Shown in pieces: positions 1-8,174 of a stretch of DNA of 64,000 bases. The notes under the pieces were generated by a model. It made no database searches and had not been told where the DNA came from. It saw only the letters and a program-made list of their open reading frames with translations. This DNA comes from Catonia carolina (taxonomy: Eukaryota > Arthropoda > Insecta > Hemiptera > Achilidae), in contig JAQMRL010000008.1 of NCBI GenBank assembly GCA_035578175.1, forward strand, positions 89,260,541 to 89,324,540. Reading direction: 5' to 3'. A program made the translations under genes and the position numbers. Numbering within the stretch: the first letter of the stretch is position 1; each line of letters starts with the position of its first letter.

Positions 1-768
1 TTCTTAATTGTTATTAGGGTAACAACAAACATCTGTTCCAAGCTTTCTTTAGCCTTCTGGTAGGATTAACCGGTAAAATAACTGAGTTTATAATCTTAAT
101 AAGTTCGTTCAGATGTCTATACTATTTTTCAGGGCTGATGAGCTCTGAATGTATGTATTGCCCCCTACCTAATTCATAGCTAGCCAATGACTTGCCAGCA
201 ACGTTGCCAACACTTGCTCTCGTAGCTCTGTTGTATATTTCATCAGCCATTTTTTTTGGCCTTTCAATAACAAATAACCTATGAACACACAACCAGCCGA
301 TTACATTATAAAGTATTGTATGTTAACGCGCTCTATAAATTCATGTGTTCAGTACGAGATACAAGACACGAGTGAACTACTGCGGCTCTTATATGCGTGC
401 ACGCATATTATTTGTCACGCTGAAACATTCGTACAATCTGATAACGCTGGCAAACCTTCTGATTCGTCTAAAAGCGTGAAATAGCAGAGCTCATCAACCG
501 TGAAAATTATTAAAGGTTATTTTCTGTGGAAGCGTTGATAGTATTGTTTTATTTTGTCAATAGTCACGTTTCATACGTATAGTCACTTGAGTCACGAGTT
601 TACCCTTGTTTGCAACGAGGGGTAAAGGGAGAACAGCATCAGTGCGCATGCGCGACTGCTTAAATTTCAGTACACAAACATAACAACTTATACTATACCC
701 AGAGCATAGCCTCTACAGTATATCGCGGAAGCTTTAGTAGGTAAACGGTACGAATATAACTGTTTGTT
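1..768. other. Host flank left of the Polinton, no firm gene
   Basis: AT-rich DNA outside the element. The only coding hint is a 42-codon ATG-to-stop frame on the minus strand (250 down to 122), which matches nothing I recognise. At 643-653 lies TGCGCATGCGC, an NRF-1-like palindrome of the kind found in animal promoters. A small host promoter or first exon pointing left is possible but unproven. Confidence 0.35.
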
Positions 769-774
769 ACCGTA
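769..774. repeat. Left target-site duplication ACCGTA
   Basis: ACCGTA directly precedes the first base of the element and is repeated exactly at 25032-25037 just after its last base. Six-base duplications are typical of Polinton/Maverick integration. The exact match fixes both ends and suggests a recent insertion with no later loss at the junctions. Confidence 0.95.
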
Positions 775-1856
775 AGTAGTATAAAAGGGGGCATACTGCG
801 CCACCGCCATTTTGTTTTTTGTGTTATGAGTTAGAGAGTTGGGACTGATGACATTCTTATCTCGTTGTGTGGTAGACCACGTGACCAGTTTGGCCACGCC
901 CCTCGACCAATCAGGATCGCGTAATAGAGATAGGCAGTCTTTGGCCACGCCCTCGACCAATCAGGGATCGCGTAAGGAGATAGGCAATCAGTATAATAGG
1001 GGGTATGCTGCGCCAACGCCATTATGTTTTTTTGTGTTAAGAGTTGGGACTGATGTCATTCTTATCTCGTTGTGTGGTAGACCACGTGACCAGTTTGGCC
1101 ACGCCCCTCGACCAATCAGGATCGCGTAATAGAGATAGGCAGTCTTTGGCCACGCCCTCGACCAATCAGGGATCGCGTAAGGAGATAGGCAATCAGTATA
1201 ATAGGGGGTATGCTGCGCCAACGCCATTTTGTTTTTTTGTGTTAAGAGTTGGGACTGATGTCATTCTTATCTCGTTGTGTGGTAGACCACGTGACCAGTT
1301 TGGCCACGCCCTCGACCAATCAGGGATCGCGTAAGGAGATAGGCAATCAGTATAATAGGGGGCATGCTGCGCCACCGCAATTTTGTTTTTTTGTGTTAAG
1401 AGTTAGAGAGTTGGGACTGATGTCATTCTTATCTCGTTGTGTGGTAGACCACGTGACCAGCGAAATAAACCGACGTGGAAATTTTGTGTGTCACAAACAG
1501 CGCCGTCGCCTCTTTTTTCCATGGCTTCGGACATGCTACCCCCAAGAATATAAATATCCACATACGCGTACGCACGCGTACACGGATGCGGATAGAAATA
1601 CCTTATAGAGATAGGCGGGTTTACGGTGTTTGTGTGTGTGTGTGTGTATGTACGTATTGAGTTCTTATTTATGTCGGTGTATGTGTATGTAGGAAATTTT
1701 GTGTGTCACAAACAGCGCCGTCACCTCTTTATTGGCTTCGGACATGCTACCCCCAAGAATATAAATATCCACATACGCGTACGCACGCGTACACGGATGC
1801 GGATAGAAATACCTTATAGAGATAGGCGGGTTTACGGTGTTTGTGTGTGTGTGTGT
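775..1856 (+). repeat. Left terminal inverted repeat with internal tandem arrays
   Basis: This segment is the inverted partner of 23831-25031. It opens with a TATAAAA box (779-785) only five bases from the end. It then holds tandem units whose shared GGGACTGATG block recurs at about 841, 1046, 1251 and 1413, giving periods of 205, 205 and 162 bp. Each unit carries a CACGTG E-box, one or two CCAAT boxes (GACCAATCAGG), a TATAATAGGGGG tract resembling the terminus itself, and an ACGCCATTTTG-like block. Two copies of a 160-bp repeat ending in (TG)n follow, from 1481 and 1695. Short frames here are by-products of the repeats and not genes. Confidence 0.9.
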
Positions 1857-1897
1857 ATGTACGTATTGAGTTCTTATTTATGTCGGTGTATGTGTTG

Positions 1898-1913
1898 AGT
1901 TCTGAAAAGAACT
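1898..1913 (-). terminator. Histone-type stem-loop after the BIR gene
   Basis: Read on the minus strand this is AGTTCTTTTCAGAACT: a perfect 6-bp stem closing a TTTC loop, beginning two bases beyond the stop codon of the BIR gene. The stem size, TTTC loop, CT/AG pairs under the loop and G at stem position 2 match the replication-dependent histone mRNA 3' stem-loop. Use as a 3'-end signal is inferred. Confidence 0.5.
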
Positions 1914-1915
1914 GA

Positions 1916-2236
1916 TTAAATGAGGTTGGAGCTTCCCTTCAGCAGGTTTCTGTCCCGTTCGAGCCACTCGTTCTCCTTCCTCTCGACGAAACAGCAATCC
2001 GGCATTCTTGTACGGTGGATCTTGAACGGTTGGTCGTTCCTCTCCCATTTGCACAGTCGGATACCACAGTCTGGGCATCTAACGGTGTCGTCATCACCAC
2101 CTTCGAACACGAAGCCCGCCAACGCTAATTCCTTGACATCAACGTTTCCATTAGGAAAGCGTTTAAAAATAGTCGCCTTGTTCTGGTCGTCACGTCTTAC
2201 TTCGTAGAAAGTTCTTAATCGTTGACGGTAGTTCAT
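1916..2236 (-). CDS. Single-BIR inhibitor-of-apoptosis-like protein
   Basis: A 106-residue protein made almost entirely of one BIR zinc domain. The ligands have the exact BIR spacing CX2CX16HX6C (CPDC at about residues 62-65, then H and C near 82 and 89), preceded by the usual ELALAGFVFEG-type strand. BIR domains bind caspases or other IAP-binding-motif partners, and several insect DNA viruses use them to block apoptosis. This one lacks a RING, which is encoded separately at 21738-23155. I chose the ATG at 2234-2236 because the frame upstream of it is low-complexity and a TATA box lies 48 bp upstream. The gene is the first inside the left terminal repeat and diverges from the integrase. Binding target unknown. 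Confidence 0.85.
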   Translation of the reverse strand: MNYRQRLRTFYEVRRDDQNKATIFKRFPNGNVDVKELALAGFVFEGGDDDTVRCPDCGIRLCKWERNDQPFKIHRTRMPDCCFVERKENEWLERDRNLLKGSSNLI

Positions 2237-2283
2237 GATCGACACCAAATGAAAGCAGTGAACAGAACACAGAACGTACACGG

Positions 2284-2293
2284 TATTTATATA
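2284..2293 (-). promoter_or_regulatory. TATA box of the BIR gene
   Basis: TATATAAATA on the minus strand, 48 bp upstream of the BIR gene ATG. It is the only strong TATA match between this gene and the divergent integrase, and its distance suits a short 5' leader. Confidence 0.55.
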
Positions 2294-2914
2294 GCTTAGA
2301 GTAATGTGTGTGTGTGTGTGTGTGTCTGTGTAGTAGACGTAACCGTCCCCCACCACAAAGATAAACGTCATGCAATAAATAACACACGAACTAATCCCCA
2401 CCACTTCCGCTGTTAAGAAACAAATAAAAATAAAAGCAAACTCAACAGTGAGCGTCTCACGTCTTTTTTCCTGCTGTGGTAAAAAAATAAATCGTTAAAA
2501 ATCAAGGAAAGACGTTGTAACTGATACCATCGAAAAAAAAAAAAAAATAAGTTACGACAGTGTGATTATGGATCAATTCCGCAAAATACTTTCGAAATAC
2601 AATGTATCGACTAAAAAGTGAATTTTGTAAATAAATACTAAATAAAGCGCATTTTATTGTTATCACTTCCTGCCTCTCTTCTACAATACGAATATGTTAT
2701 CATCCACCACATCCGGTGCCCGAGAATAAAGTTGACGACGCTGTTATCAACTTCCGCTGCTGAGAAATATATTAATTAAAAAGCAACCGCATGTGCTTAT
2801 TAGGAAAAAAATTGTATTAACAAGCGCAACGTTTAAAAATTTAACTTGTCCAACCAGTGTCATTACCTGACAGCTTGTCAAATTTCTTGTGTTTACGACT
2901 CAAACGGCAGTGAG
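2294..2914. promoter_or_regulatory. Divergent intergenic region, BIR gene and integrase
   Basis: About 620 bp without a credible gene. It contains a (TG)n/(CA)n run near 2305-2330, A-rich tracts and two related blocks beginning ACTTCCGCTG (about 2404 and 2751), both carrying ETS-like TTCC cores. It probably holds the promoters of both flanking genes. Confidence 0.4.
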
Positions 2915-2921
2915 TATATAT
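2915..2921 (+). promoter_or_regulatory. TATA box of the integrase gene
   Basis: TATATAT, 36 bp upstream of the ATG at 2957. Its position supports starting at 2957 rather than using the open frame that continues upstream without an ATG. Confidence 0.45.
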
Positions 2922-2956
2922 CCCTATGCCCTTGGAATAAAACTGTTTCAGTCATC

Positions 2957-3883
2957 ATGAGACAGCAGATAGCCAAAGAACTACACAAACCGGCCCGACG
3001 CAACTTCACCACGCGAAGGGTCGAGCTGAAAGGTGTAGACGATCTGTACCAGGGTGATCTGGTGGAAATGATACCGTACGCCAAGGTGAACAAAGGTTAC
3101 CGCTATATAATGACCGTTATCAATTGTTTTTCCAAGTACGCTTTCGCCGTCCCGCTAAAGACCAAAGGCGGTGTCGGTGTGGCCACCGCACTGCGGACGG
3201 TGTTGAAGAGCGTTAATCACACGCCGCGACACTTTCAAACCGATCAGGGTACGGAATGGTACAACAGCACCGTGCAAGGTGTATTGAAAAAACACAGCAT
3301 AAACCACTACAGCACGTACTCGGAGAAGAAGGCGTCCATAGTGGAGCGGTTCAATCGAACGTTGAAAGAGAAGATGTGGCGTCAATTCACGGCACAAGGT
3401 ACGTACAAGTGGGTGCATTTACTGCCCAAGTTGGTGGCCGAATACAACAACACGGTGCACCGTACTATACAAATGAAACCCGCGCAGGTGACGAAGAGAA
3501 ACGAAAAACAAGTGTTGCGTGCAATCAACGAGGCTACGTACAGGAAAAAAGTACCGCTTAAACCGAAATTCAAGGTGGGTGATCAGGTGAGAATCAGTAA
3601 GTACAAGAAGGCTTTCGCCAAAGGCTACCTTCCAAACTGGACCAACGAGATATTCACTGTCGATACGGTTAAACCTTCACGTCCTAACACTTATCTTTTG
3701 CGTGATGTACGCGGTCAAGTGTTGAAAGGTACGTTTTACGAACAAGAACTGAACAAGACAAAGCACGGAGACGTGTACCTGGTCGAGAAAGTGCTGCGTC
3801 GACGAGGTGACAAAGTCCTAGTCCGGTGGTTAGGATTCGATTCCACACACGATTCGTGGGTCGACAAAAAAGATATACTCTGA
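2957..3883 (+). CDS. Polinton integrase (DDE, with chromodomain)
   Basis: A 308-residue RNase H-fold integrase of the retrovirus/Polinton type that would join the element ends to target DNA. The catalytic triad is visible: Asp in YQGDLVEM (residue 34), Asp in FQTDQGTEW (residue 96) and Glu in ASIVERFNRTLK (residue 130), giving D-x33-E between the last two. An SH3-like segment (KFKVGDQVRI) follows near 205. The last 35 residues (YLVEKVLRRRGDKVLVRWLGF onward) form a chromodomain, which may steer insertion to chromatin marks. The frame is open upstream to about 2846, but the first ATG is at 2957, just after a TATA box. The packaging ATPase follows 28 bp later. No break is seen. Confidence 0.93.
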   Translation: MRQQIAKELHKPARRNFTTRRVELKGVDDLYQGDLVEMIPYAKVNKGYRYIMTVINCFSKYAFAVPLKTKGGVGVATALRTVLKSVNHTPRHFQTDQGTEWYNSTVQGVLKKHSINHYSTYSEKKASIVERFNRTLKEKMWRQFTAQGTYKWVHLLPKLVAEYNNTVHRTIQMKPAQVTKRNEKQVLRAINEATYRKKVPLKPKFKVGDQVRISKYKKAFAKGYLPNWTNEIFTVDTVKPSRPNTYLLRDVRGQVLKGTFYEQELNKTKHGDVYLVEKVLRRRGDKVLVRWLGFDSTHDSWVDKKDIL

Positions 3884-3911
3884 GTACATTAGCATACGAT
3901 GGCCATTCAAA

Positions 3912-4622
3912 ATGGAGATACGTACTGTTCAACACAAGGCAAAATTACCACTATTGAATTTTGACGAGTACATTGATGGTGGTGGTGGTGACAGGATGGA
4001 GAGAAGACACAGTGTTTTACTGCCGAACAGTATAAGGTGTATAGCGTGCGGCCCATCCAACTGCGGTAAGACCAATGCCGTATTCAACCTCTTATTCGCC
4101 GACAACGGACTATGTTTTGAAAACTTGTATGTGTTTAGCAAGTCGTTGTACCAAGCCAAATATAGATTTTTGCACGAGGTAATGGCTAAGGTACCGGAAA
4201 TTGGATACTTTGCCTACAGCGAAAACGAAGAGGTGATCAGTCCCGCCGACGCCAAGCCGAATTCGGTCATGATTTTCGACGACGTTGCGTGTGAGAAACA
4301 AAACAACATAAGAAGCTACTTCGCCATGGGACGTCATAACAATGTGGACAGCTTCTACCTGTGCCAGACTTACAGCCGCATTCCAAAACAGCTGGTGCGT
4401 GACAATGCGAACCTACTGATGCTGTTCCGACAGGACGACCGGAACCTGAAACATGTGTACCACGATCATGTAAACACCGATATGACGTACGAAGTGTTCA
4501 AGCGAATATGTAGAAAAGCATGGACCGATCACAAGCACGGGTTTATCGTGGTGAATAAAGAGTGCGATATGGACAAGGGCAGGTACCGAATGGGATTCGA
4601 TCGTTTCATTAGTCATGACTGA
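3912..4622 (+). CDS. Genome-packaging ATPase (FtsK/HerA type)
   Basis: A 236-residue P-loop ATPase, the Polinton ATP protein, related to the A32-type packaging ATPases that pump viral DNA into capsids. Walker A is GPSNCGKT (residues 47-54), Walker B is VMIFDDV (119-125), and a glutamine sensor sits in LCQTYSRIPKQL (about 152). Length is normal for the family. The final codons overlap the start of the next ORF by 8 bases (ATGACTGA), so downstream translation may depend on termination and restart. Confidence 0.92.
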   Translation: MEIRTVQHKAKLPLLNFDEYIDGGGGDRMERRHSVLLPNSIRCIACGPSNCGKTNAVFNLLFADNGLCFENLYVFSKSLYQAKYRFLHEVMAKVPEIGYFAYSENEEVISPADAKPNSVMIFDDVACEKQNNIRSYFAMGRHNNVDSFYLCQTYSRIPKQLVRDNANLLMLFRQDDRNLKHVYHDHVNTDMTYEVFKRICRKAWTDHKHGFIVVNKECDMDKGRYRMGFDRFISHD

Positions 4623-5811
4623 GATAGCGAACTATCCTGATCAACGACATTTTCTGGTGGCGAGCGCGCCAAAAACGCGCCCGAAAGCAAACCTCTGCAC
4701 ATGGTATTTCGAAGAAAGGAAGAGTTTTTGTGGAAATTACTGCAGTCGAACTTGGGGCCCGTATCACACACGATGTTGGCGACACGCACTGACACCGAGA
4801 CGATCACATCGACCGATAATCATTGCCATGATCACAGCGGACGGGAAGATTTATAACAAGTCGTTGTGGTTGAAATTCATCGCCAAATGTCAAGAGAAAA
4901 ACGTCCCTCTACGACTGTGCATGTACGCCGCGTGTATGTTTAAGGCGACCGTACGACACCCGTGGAATTTCATTTCACGCTTCAGACCGGTGCCGAATAT
5001 GTACCGTGGGCGGGGGGACATATCACTAATCAACGCTCACGGTTCAATGAACTATGTGACTGTAGTTATGGATATGTTGGCATACGCGTGTGACATCGAC
5101 AACGCACAATCCTGCATCTTGATCACCGAACGTACAATTCCTATCCGATCGCCGGTCACCGTGTACAAACAAGCGCGCATGTACGGAGACAAATGCGTGG
5201 TGGATCCTAGCTACAATGTACGTTTCAGCGGTGACATCCTGCCACTACCTAGACGTCGAGCTAATAAAGAGTTCGGACTTGTCAATTGTCGTGGACAAGG
5301 GCTGTTAAGTTGTACGCTCCTGAAGGCCGCACTTCCGACACTCCGTCCTTACTGCCATCTGTTCGGGTTGGAGTGGGTCCGGACGGATAGAGTGTATAAA
5401 GTGGTCGATCACCGACTGTTTCACAAATGGACCGAATACGTAGGCGCTTATCCCGATGAATTCTGGTTGATGAACTCCTACTTGATTTATCTACACGACA
5501 AAGTGCAACGACCGATCCGAGAGTTGAAGCGATATATGGCCGACTTGTCGGTAAAGGACAATACAGTGATTGCTGAAATCGCAGAGTATCGTGACGGAGT
5601 GAAAAGAAGCGTCGTGTTTACATCATTGCTCACGAAAAGGAAAATACTTCCCGCCGACAATATAGTCACGAAATATTATGGTGGAATGAAAGGGGTCAAA
5701 AGTACAGTTATTGAGACCCATCTGCACCGTGTACTACGATTTCTACACAAACATAAGCGTAGAGTGCTGTTTTTCAGAAACGTAGAGCTCGATGTACCTG
5801 TGAACATCTGA
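4615..5811 (+). CDS. Putative GT14/core-2-I-branching-like glycosyltransferase
   Basis: A 398-residue protein that I place, with moderate confidence, in the GT14 (Branch, core-2/I-branching) glycosyltransferase group. The supporting landmarks occur in family order: a strand opening IIIAMITADGKIY (68-80); HGSMNYVTVVMDMLAYA (142-158), where the family has a small-Ser-Met helix; ILITERTIPIRSP (168-180), matching the family's Ser/Thr-Glu-x-x-hydrophobic-Pro block; GLEWVRTDRV (251-260), matching the G-x-x-W-x-x-h-x-R block; and PDEFW (280-284), the acidic pair. No signal peptide or membrane segment is evident. It sits between the ATPase and capsid genes, so a role in decorating a virion or host glycan is possible. 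Substrate unknown. The first ~65 residues are basic, Cys-containing and unassigned. Confidence 0.6.
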   Translation: MTEIANYPDQRHFLVASAPKTRPKANLCTWYFEERKSFCGNYCSRTWGPYHTRCWRHALTPRRSHRPIIIAMITADGKIYNKSLWLKFIAKCQEKNVPLRLCMYAACMFKATVRHPWNFISRFRPVPNMYRGRGDISLINAHGSMNYVTVVMDMLAYACDIDNAQSCILITERTIPIRSPVTVYKQARMYGDKCVVDPSYNVRFSGDILPLPRRRANKEFGLVNCRGQGLLSCTLLKAALPTLRPYCHLFGLEWVRTDRVYKVVDHRLFHKWTEYVGAYPDEFWLMNSYLIYLHDKVQRPIRELKRYMADLSVKDNTVIAEIAEYRDGVKRSVVFTSLLTKRKILPADNIVTKYYGGMKGVKSTVIETHLHRVLRFLHKHKRRVLFFRNVELDVPVNI

Positions 5812-5833
5812 ACGGTCTCTACGTATTCAGTTA

Positions 5834-6024
5834 CTAGGCACCTACAACATTTCCGTGTCTAGGTACCTACAACCAGGTATCTAGGTACCTACAAACCGGT
5901 ATCTAGGTACCTACAACCAGGTATCTAGGTACCTACAACCAGGTATCTAGGTACCTACAAACCGATCTCTAGGTACCTACAACCAGCTATCTAGGTACCT
6001 ACAACCAGTGTCCAGGTACCTATC
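5834..6024. repeat. 22-bp tandem array, eight to nine units
   Basis: Units beginning CTAGGTACCTACAA recur exactly every 22 bp from 5859 (5859, 5881, 5903, 5925, 5947, 5969, 5991, 6013), after a diverged first unit at 5834. Each holds the palindrome GGTACC, and the unit tails alternate between ACCAGGTAT and AACCGGTAT. The array fills the only sizeable gap in the structural gene block. Period and symmetry suggest an iterated protein-binding site such as a promoter, replication or packaging signal. Confidence 0.8.
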
Positions 6025-6047
6025 TACGTTTCCGTTCATTAGTCGTT

Positions 6048-6893
6048 ATGACTTCAACACGTGAACAACTGGTGTTGGATATCGATCGGTTGACCGAATC
6101 GATAAAACGTAAACATAGAGCGATGCAGCACGACGAGCTGCAAGCCGATCGTGTCATGGCGAAGAGGCTGAGACCTCTTATAGAACCGCTACAGGACATC
6201 GCATCAAAGATAAAAGTTGAAGATGAAGTAAAGGAAGAAGAGGGGGACCGAGTCAAAGACGAAGCAGTGTCCGATGATAATGATGACGTCAAACCTGATC
6301 TGGGCGCGCTTGCACAATATTACACCAACTTAGCCAACACTTCGACAAACAGAAACGAGTTGGACCATTCGTACGGTATACATTTTAATCCGAACACCAA
6401 CCGGTGGCAGATTGGTAAATCGACGGTATCGTTTGACGGTGACCAAGTACGTTTGGATGGCGACAAGTTTTTCATTGGCACCCGGGGACTATATGAACTG
6501 CTGTTCAAGTCCAATCCGGTCGGGTACAGACAAAGAGATTTGACACGTTACAAAAAGATACTTAACATTAGTGAGGCGCACCTGGACGGACTGGGACGGG
6601 TGAAACGCAACACCAGCAATAAATATAGAAATGTAATCACAAAGATTTTTCCTCCAAGCAAGAGGAAGACGACCGGTAAAGGATTGAACATTCAACACAC
6701 TATCGCGCCGACAAAATACATGTATTACGACAATGTAAACGAAATATGTGATCGTCTACGCTTACTGATCTCGTCGAAGGAAGCCGGACACACTGGTCAC
6801 GACTTGGAGATCGCGTCGATCATAGAGGAACTGCGAGAGAGAGGTGTTATTGAGGGTGGTGAACTGAAGATTCCTGTATCAGTGTTGAGATGA
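6048..6893 (+). CDS. Conserved Polinton protein of unknown function
   Basis: A 281-residue protein. The first 40 residues look helical and charged; an acidic, Lys/Glu/Asp-rich linker (55-85) follows. From about 105 to the end there is a conserved-looking globular region: HSYGIHFN, WQIGKSTVSF, GTRGLYELLF, a YKKIL segment, YYDNVNEICDRLRLLISSK and IASIIEELRERGVI. I recognise this arrangement as a protein common in animal Polintons (the DUF8207 type), with no agreed function. It sits between the 22-bp array and the fibre-like gene, and its TGA overlaps the next ATG (ATGA), so the two are probably made from one transcript. A virion or morphogenesis role is inferred from position only. Confidence 0.7.
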   Translation: MTSTREQLVLDIDRLTESIKRKHRAMQHDELQADRVMAKRLRPLIEPLQDIASKIKVEDEVKEEEGDRVKDEAVSDDNDDVKPDLGALAQYYTNLANTSTNRNELDHSYGIHFNPNTNRWQIGKSTVSFDGDQVRLDGDKFFIGTRGLYELLFKSNPVGYRQRDLTRYKKILNISEAHLDGLGRVKRNTSNKYRNVITKIFPPSKRKTTGKGLNIQHTIAPTKYMYYDNVNEICDRLRLLISSKEAGHTGHDLEIASIIEELRERGVIEGGELKIPVSVLR

Positions 6894-7489
6894 GCGTAGA
6901 CAAATTCGGACGGTATGAGGGCGGTGGTCGTGGTGCAGCGCGTGGACCGCCCGGCGAAGGTTTCAAATTGACCAGCGAAGGTGAATTCGATATGGAGCAC
7001 CGATCGTTGTGCAATGTGGCCAACAGTGAACAGATGAAAGACCTCGATGCCGTAAATTTTCATACGCTTAAGAAAAAGGAGCGGGAAATTAACGGTGTTG
7101 CTTTGATGAAATACAACGAACTGGCCCGGCAAATTGCGGATGTCTACGTAAATCTGAAATCTCATTACGAGCAGCAAGTTAAGAAGTCTTATGCGGACAT
7201 GGAGCATTATGTGAAGAGTGTAATGCACGATCATGAATTGAAAGCCATCAAGCAGATAGAAGATGGATTCAAAAGAGTCGAACCGTTGGTTGAGTCGGCG
7301 ATATCATTACGTGCAGAAATGGAAGAGAAAATCAGAACGATTGTAGACGAGAAGATCGCATTTTACCACAGAGGTGAGACTTACCTGCATCCCCCCGATG
7401 AGTTCAGTCCTTCTATAGAGTTTGACCCGAAGGCATCTAGTAGTAATGACCAGACGACGACGACGGAGCATCAGAAAACAACGGAGTAG
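6890..7489 (+). CDS. Fibre-like coiled-coil protein
   Basis: A 199-residue protein. The Gly/Arg/Pro-rich N-terminus (8-25) is followed by FDMEHRSLCNVANSEQMKDL and then DAVN (33-56). This resembles the short 'ri-NV-x-x-P/S ... DAVN' motif that recurs at the head of tail-fibre and other trimeric fibre proteins. A long heptad-rich helical stretch follows (about 60-160), then a Pro/Thr/Ser-rich tail. I infer an elongated oligomeric protein, perhaps a virion spike or fibre, encoded just before the other capsid-associated genes. The start overlaps the preceding stop by 4 bases. The fibre reading is suggestive and not proved. Confidence 0.5.
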   Translation: MSVDKFGRYEGGGRGAARGPPGEGFKLTSEGEFDMEHRSLCNVANSEQMKDLDAVNFHTLKKKEREINGVALMKYNELARQIADVYVNLKSHYEQQVKKSYADMEHYVKSVMHDHELKAIKQIEDGFKRVEPLVESAISLRAEMEEKIRTIVDEKIAFYHRGETYLHPPDEFSPSIEFDPKASSSNDQTTTTEHQKTTE

Positions 7490-8174
7490 ACGGACTAAGC
7501 GGAAACCAGTCAGTTTAAAGACGGGATCTGGACTGTTAACATCGGTCGCGAAAAAAGTAATAAGCAGCGCCGTCGGAGGAATCGGTGACGTTGCGGGTAC
7601 TGTGTTGAACAAAGCGGTTGACATACTACCCGTGGAGCTACATATACCCGGATACCAGTACTGCGGTCCGGGCACCAAATTGGAAAAGCGATTGCGGAGA
7701 GGCGACTCCGGTATAAATCCGTTGGACGCGGCGTGCAAGCAGCACGATATAGCGTATAGCAAGTACAGCGATACAGCGCAAAGAGCGGTCGCCGACAAGG
7801 AGTTGGCGGAACGCGCCTGGACACGAGTGAAAGCGAAAGACGCGAGTTTAGGGGAAAAAGCGGCAGCTTGGACAGTAACCAACCTGATGAAGACCAAGGC
7901 CAAATTGGGCGGAGGCCTTAAAAAAAGAAGAGGAGGAAAAAAAAAGAAGAGAACCGGAAGAGCCGTCGCCGCTGCTTTGCGACGTTTAAAAGCTATGGTG
8001 GGTAAAGGACTGTACCTCCGACCGTACCCGAAGAGCGGTGGTGGTGGAAGAAGAAAAAAAAACACCGTCGCCGCTAACAAATATCGACTTGGTGAATTAC
8101 GCACGAGCGTTGAACATTCCGCTGCGTGGAGTGTACATGAGAGACCGGTTGCCCGCGCGTCCACTCCACAATGA
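7446..8174 (+). CDS. Virion phospholipase A2-domain protein with basic tail
   Basis: A 242-residue protein starting at the first ATG in frame (7446), inside the end of the preceding ORF. A strongly basic N-terminus is followed by a small hydrophobic stretch and a PLA2 core. The Ca2+-loop YCGPG lies at residues 72-76, and the catalytic helix with the His-Asp pair (LDAACKQHDIAYS) has His at 100 and Asp at 101. This arrangement is known from parvovirus capsid PLA2 domains and from some Polintons, where it is thought to help membrane passage. The C-terminal part is a long Lys/Arg/Gly-rich region (about 158-185) ending in GKGLYLRPY, a motif found near core or protease-linked regions. The last ~45 codons overlap the protease frame and may not be used. 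Confidence 0.82.
   Translation: MTRRRRRSIRKQRSRRTKRKPVSLKTGSGLLTSVAKKVISSAVGGIGDVAGTVLNKAVDILPVELHIPGYQYCGPGTKLEKRLRRGDSGINPLDAACKQHDIAYSKYSDTAQRAVADKELAERAWTRVKAKDASLGEKAAAWTVTNLMKTKAKLGGGLKKRRGGKKKKRTGRAVAAALRRLKAMVGKGLYLRPYPKSGGGGRRKKNTVAANKYRLGELRTSVEHSAAWSVHERPVARASTPQ

Noticed and set aside
281..484. 67-codon ATG frame in the left host flank
   Set aside because: No domain, no splice or promoter support, and a length expected by chance.
839..1660. Overlapping 60-120-codon frames in the left terminal repeat
   Set aside because: The same frames recur with each tandem unit and in mirror image on the right; they follow the repeat period and end in (TG)n translations. No independent coding signal.
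8054..8063. Classical -1 slippery heptamer A AAA AAC at the PLA2/protease overlap
   Set aside because: The heptamer is present in the PLA2 frame, but a -1 shift leads to the wrong frame; the protease needs +1. It cannot explain protease expression in the usual way.
8038..8137. GTG at 8038 as the protease start
   Set aside because: GTG is not a normal eukaryotic start; the frame is open well upstream without ATG, so this codon has no special standing.
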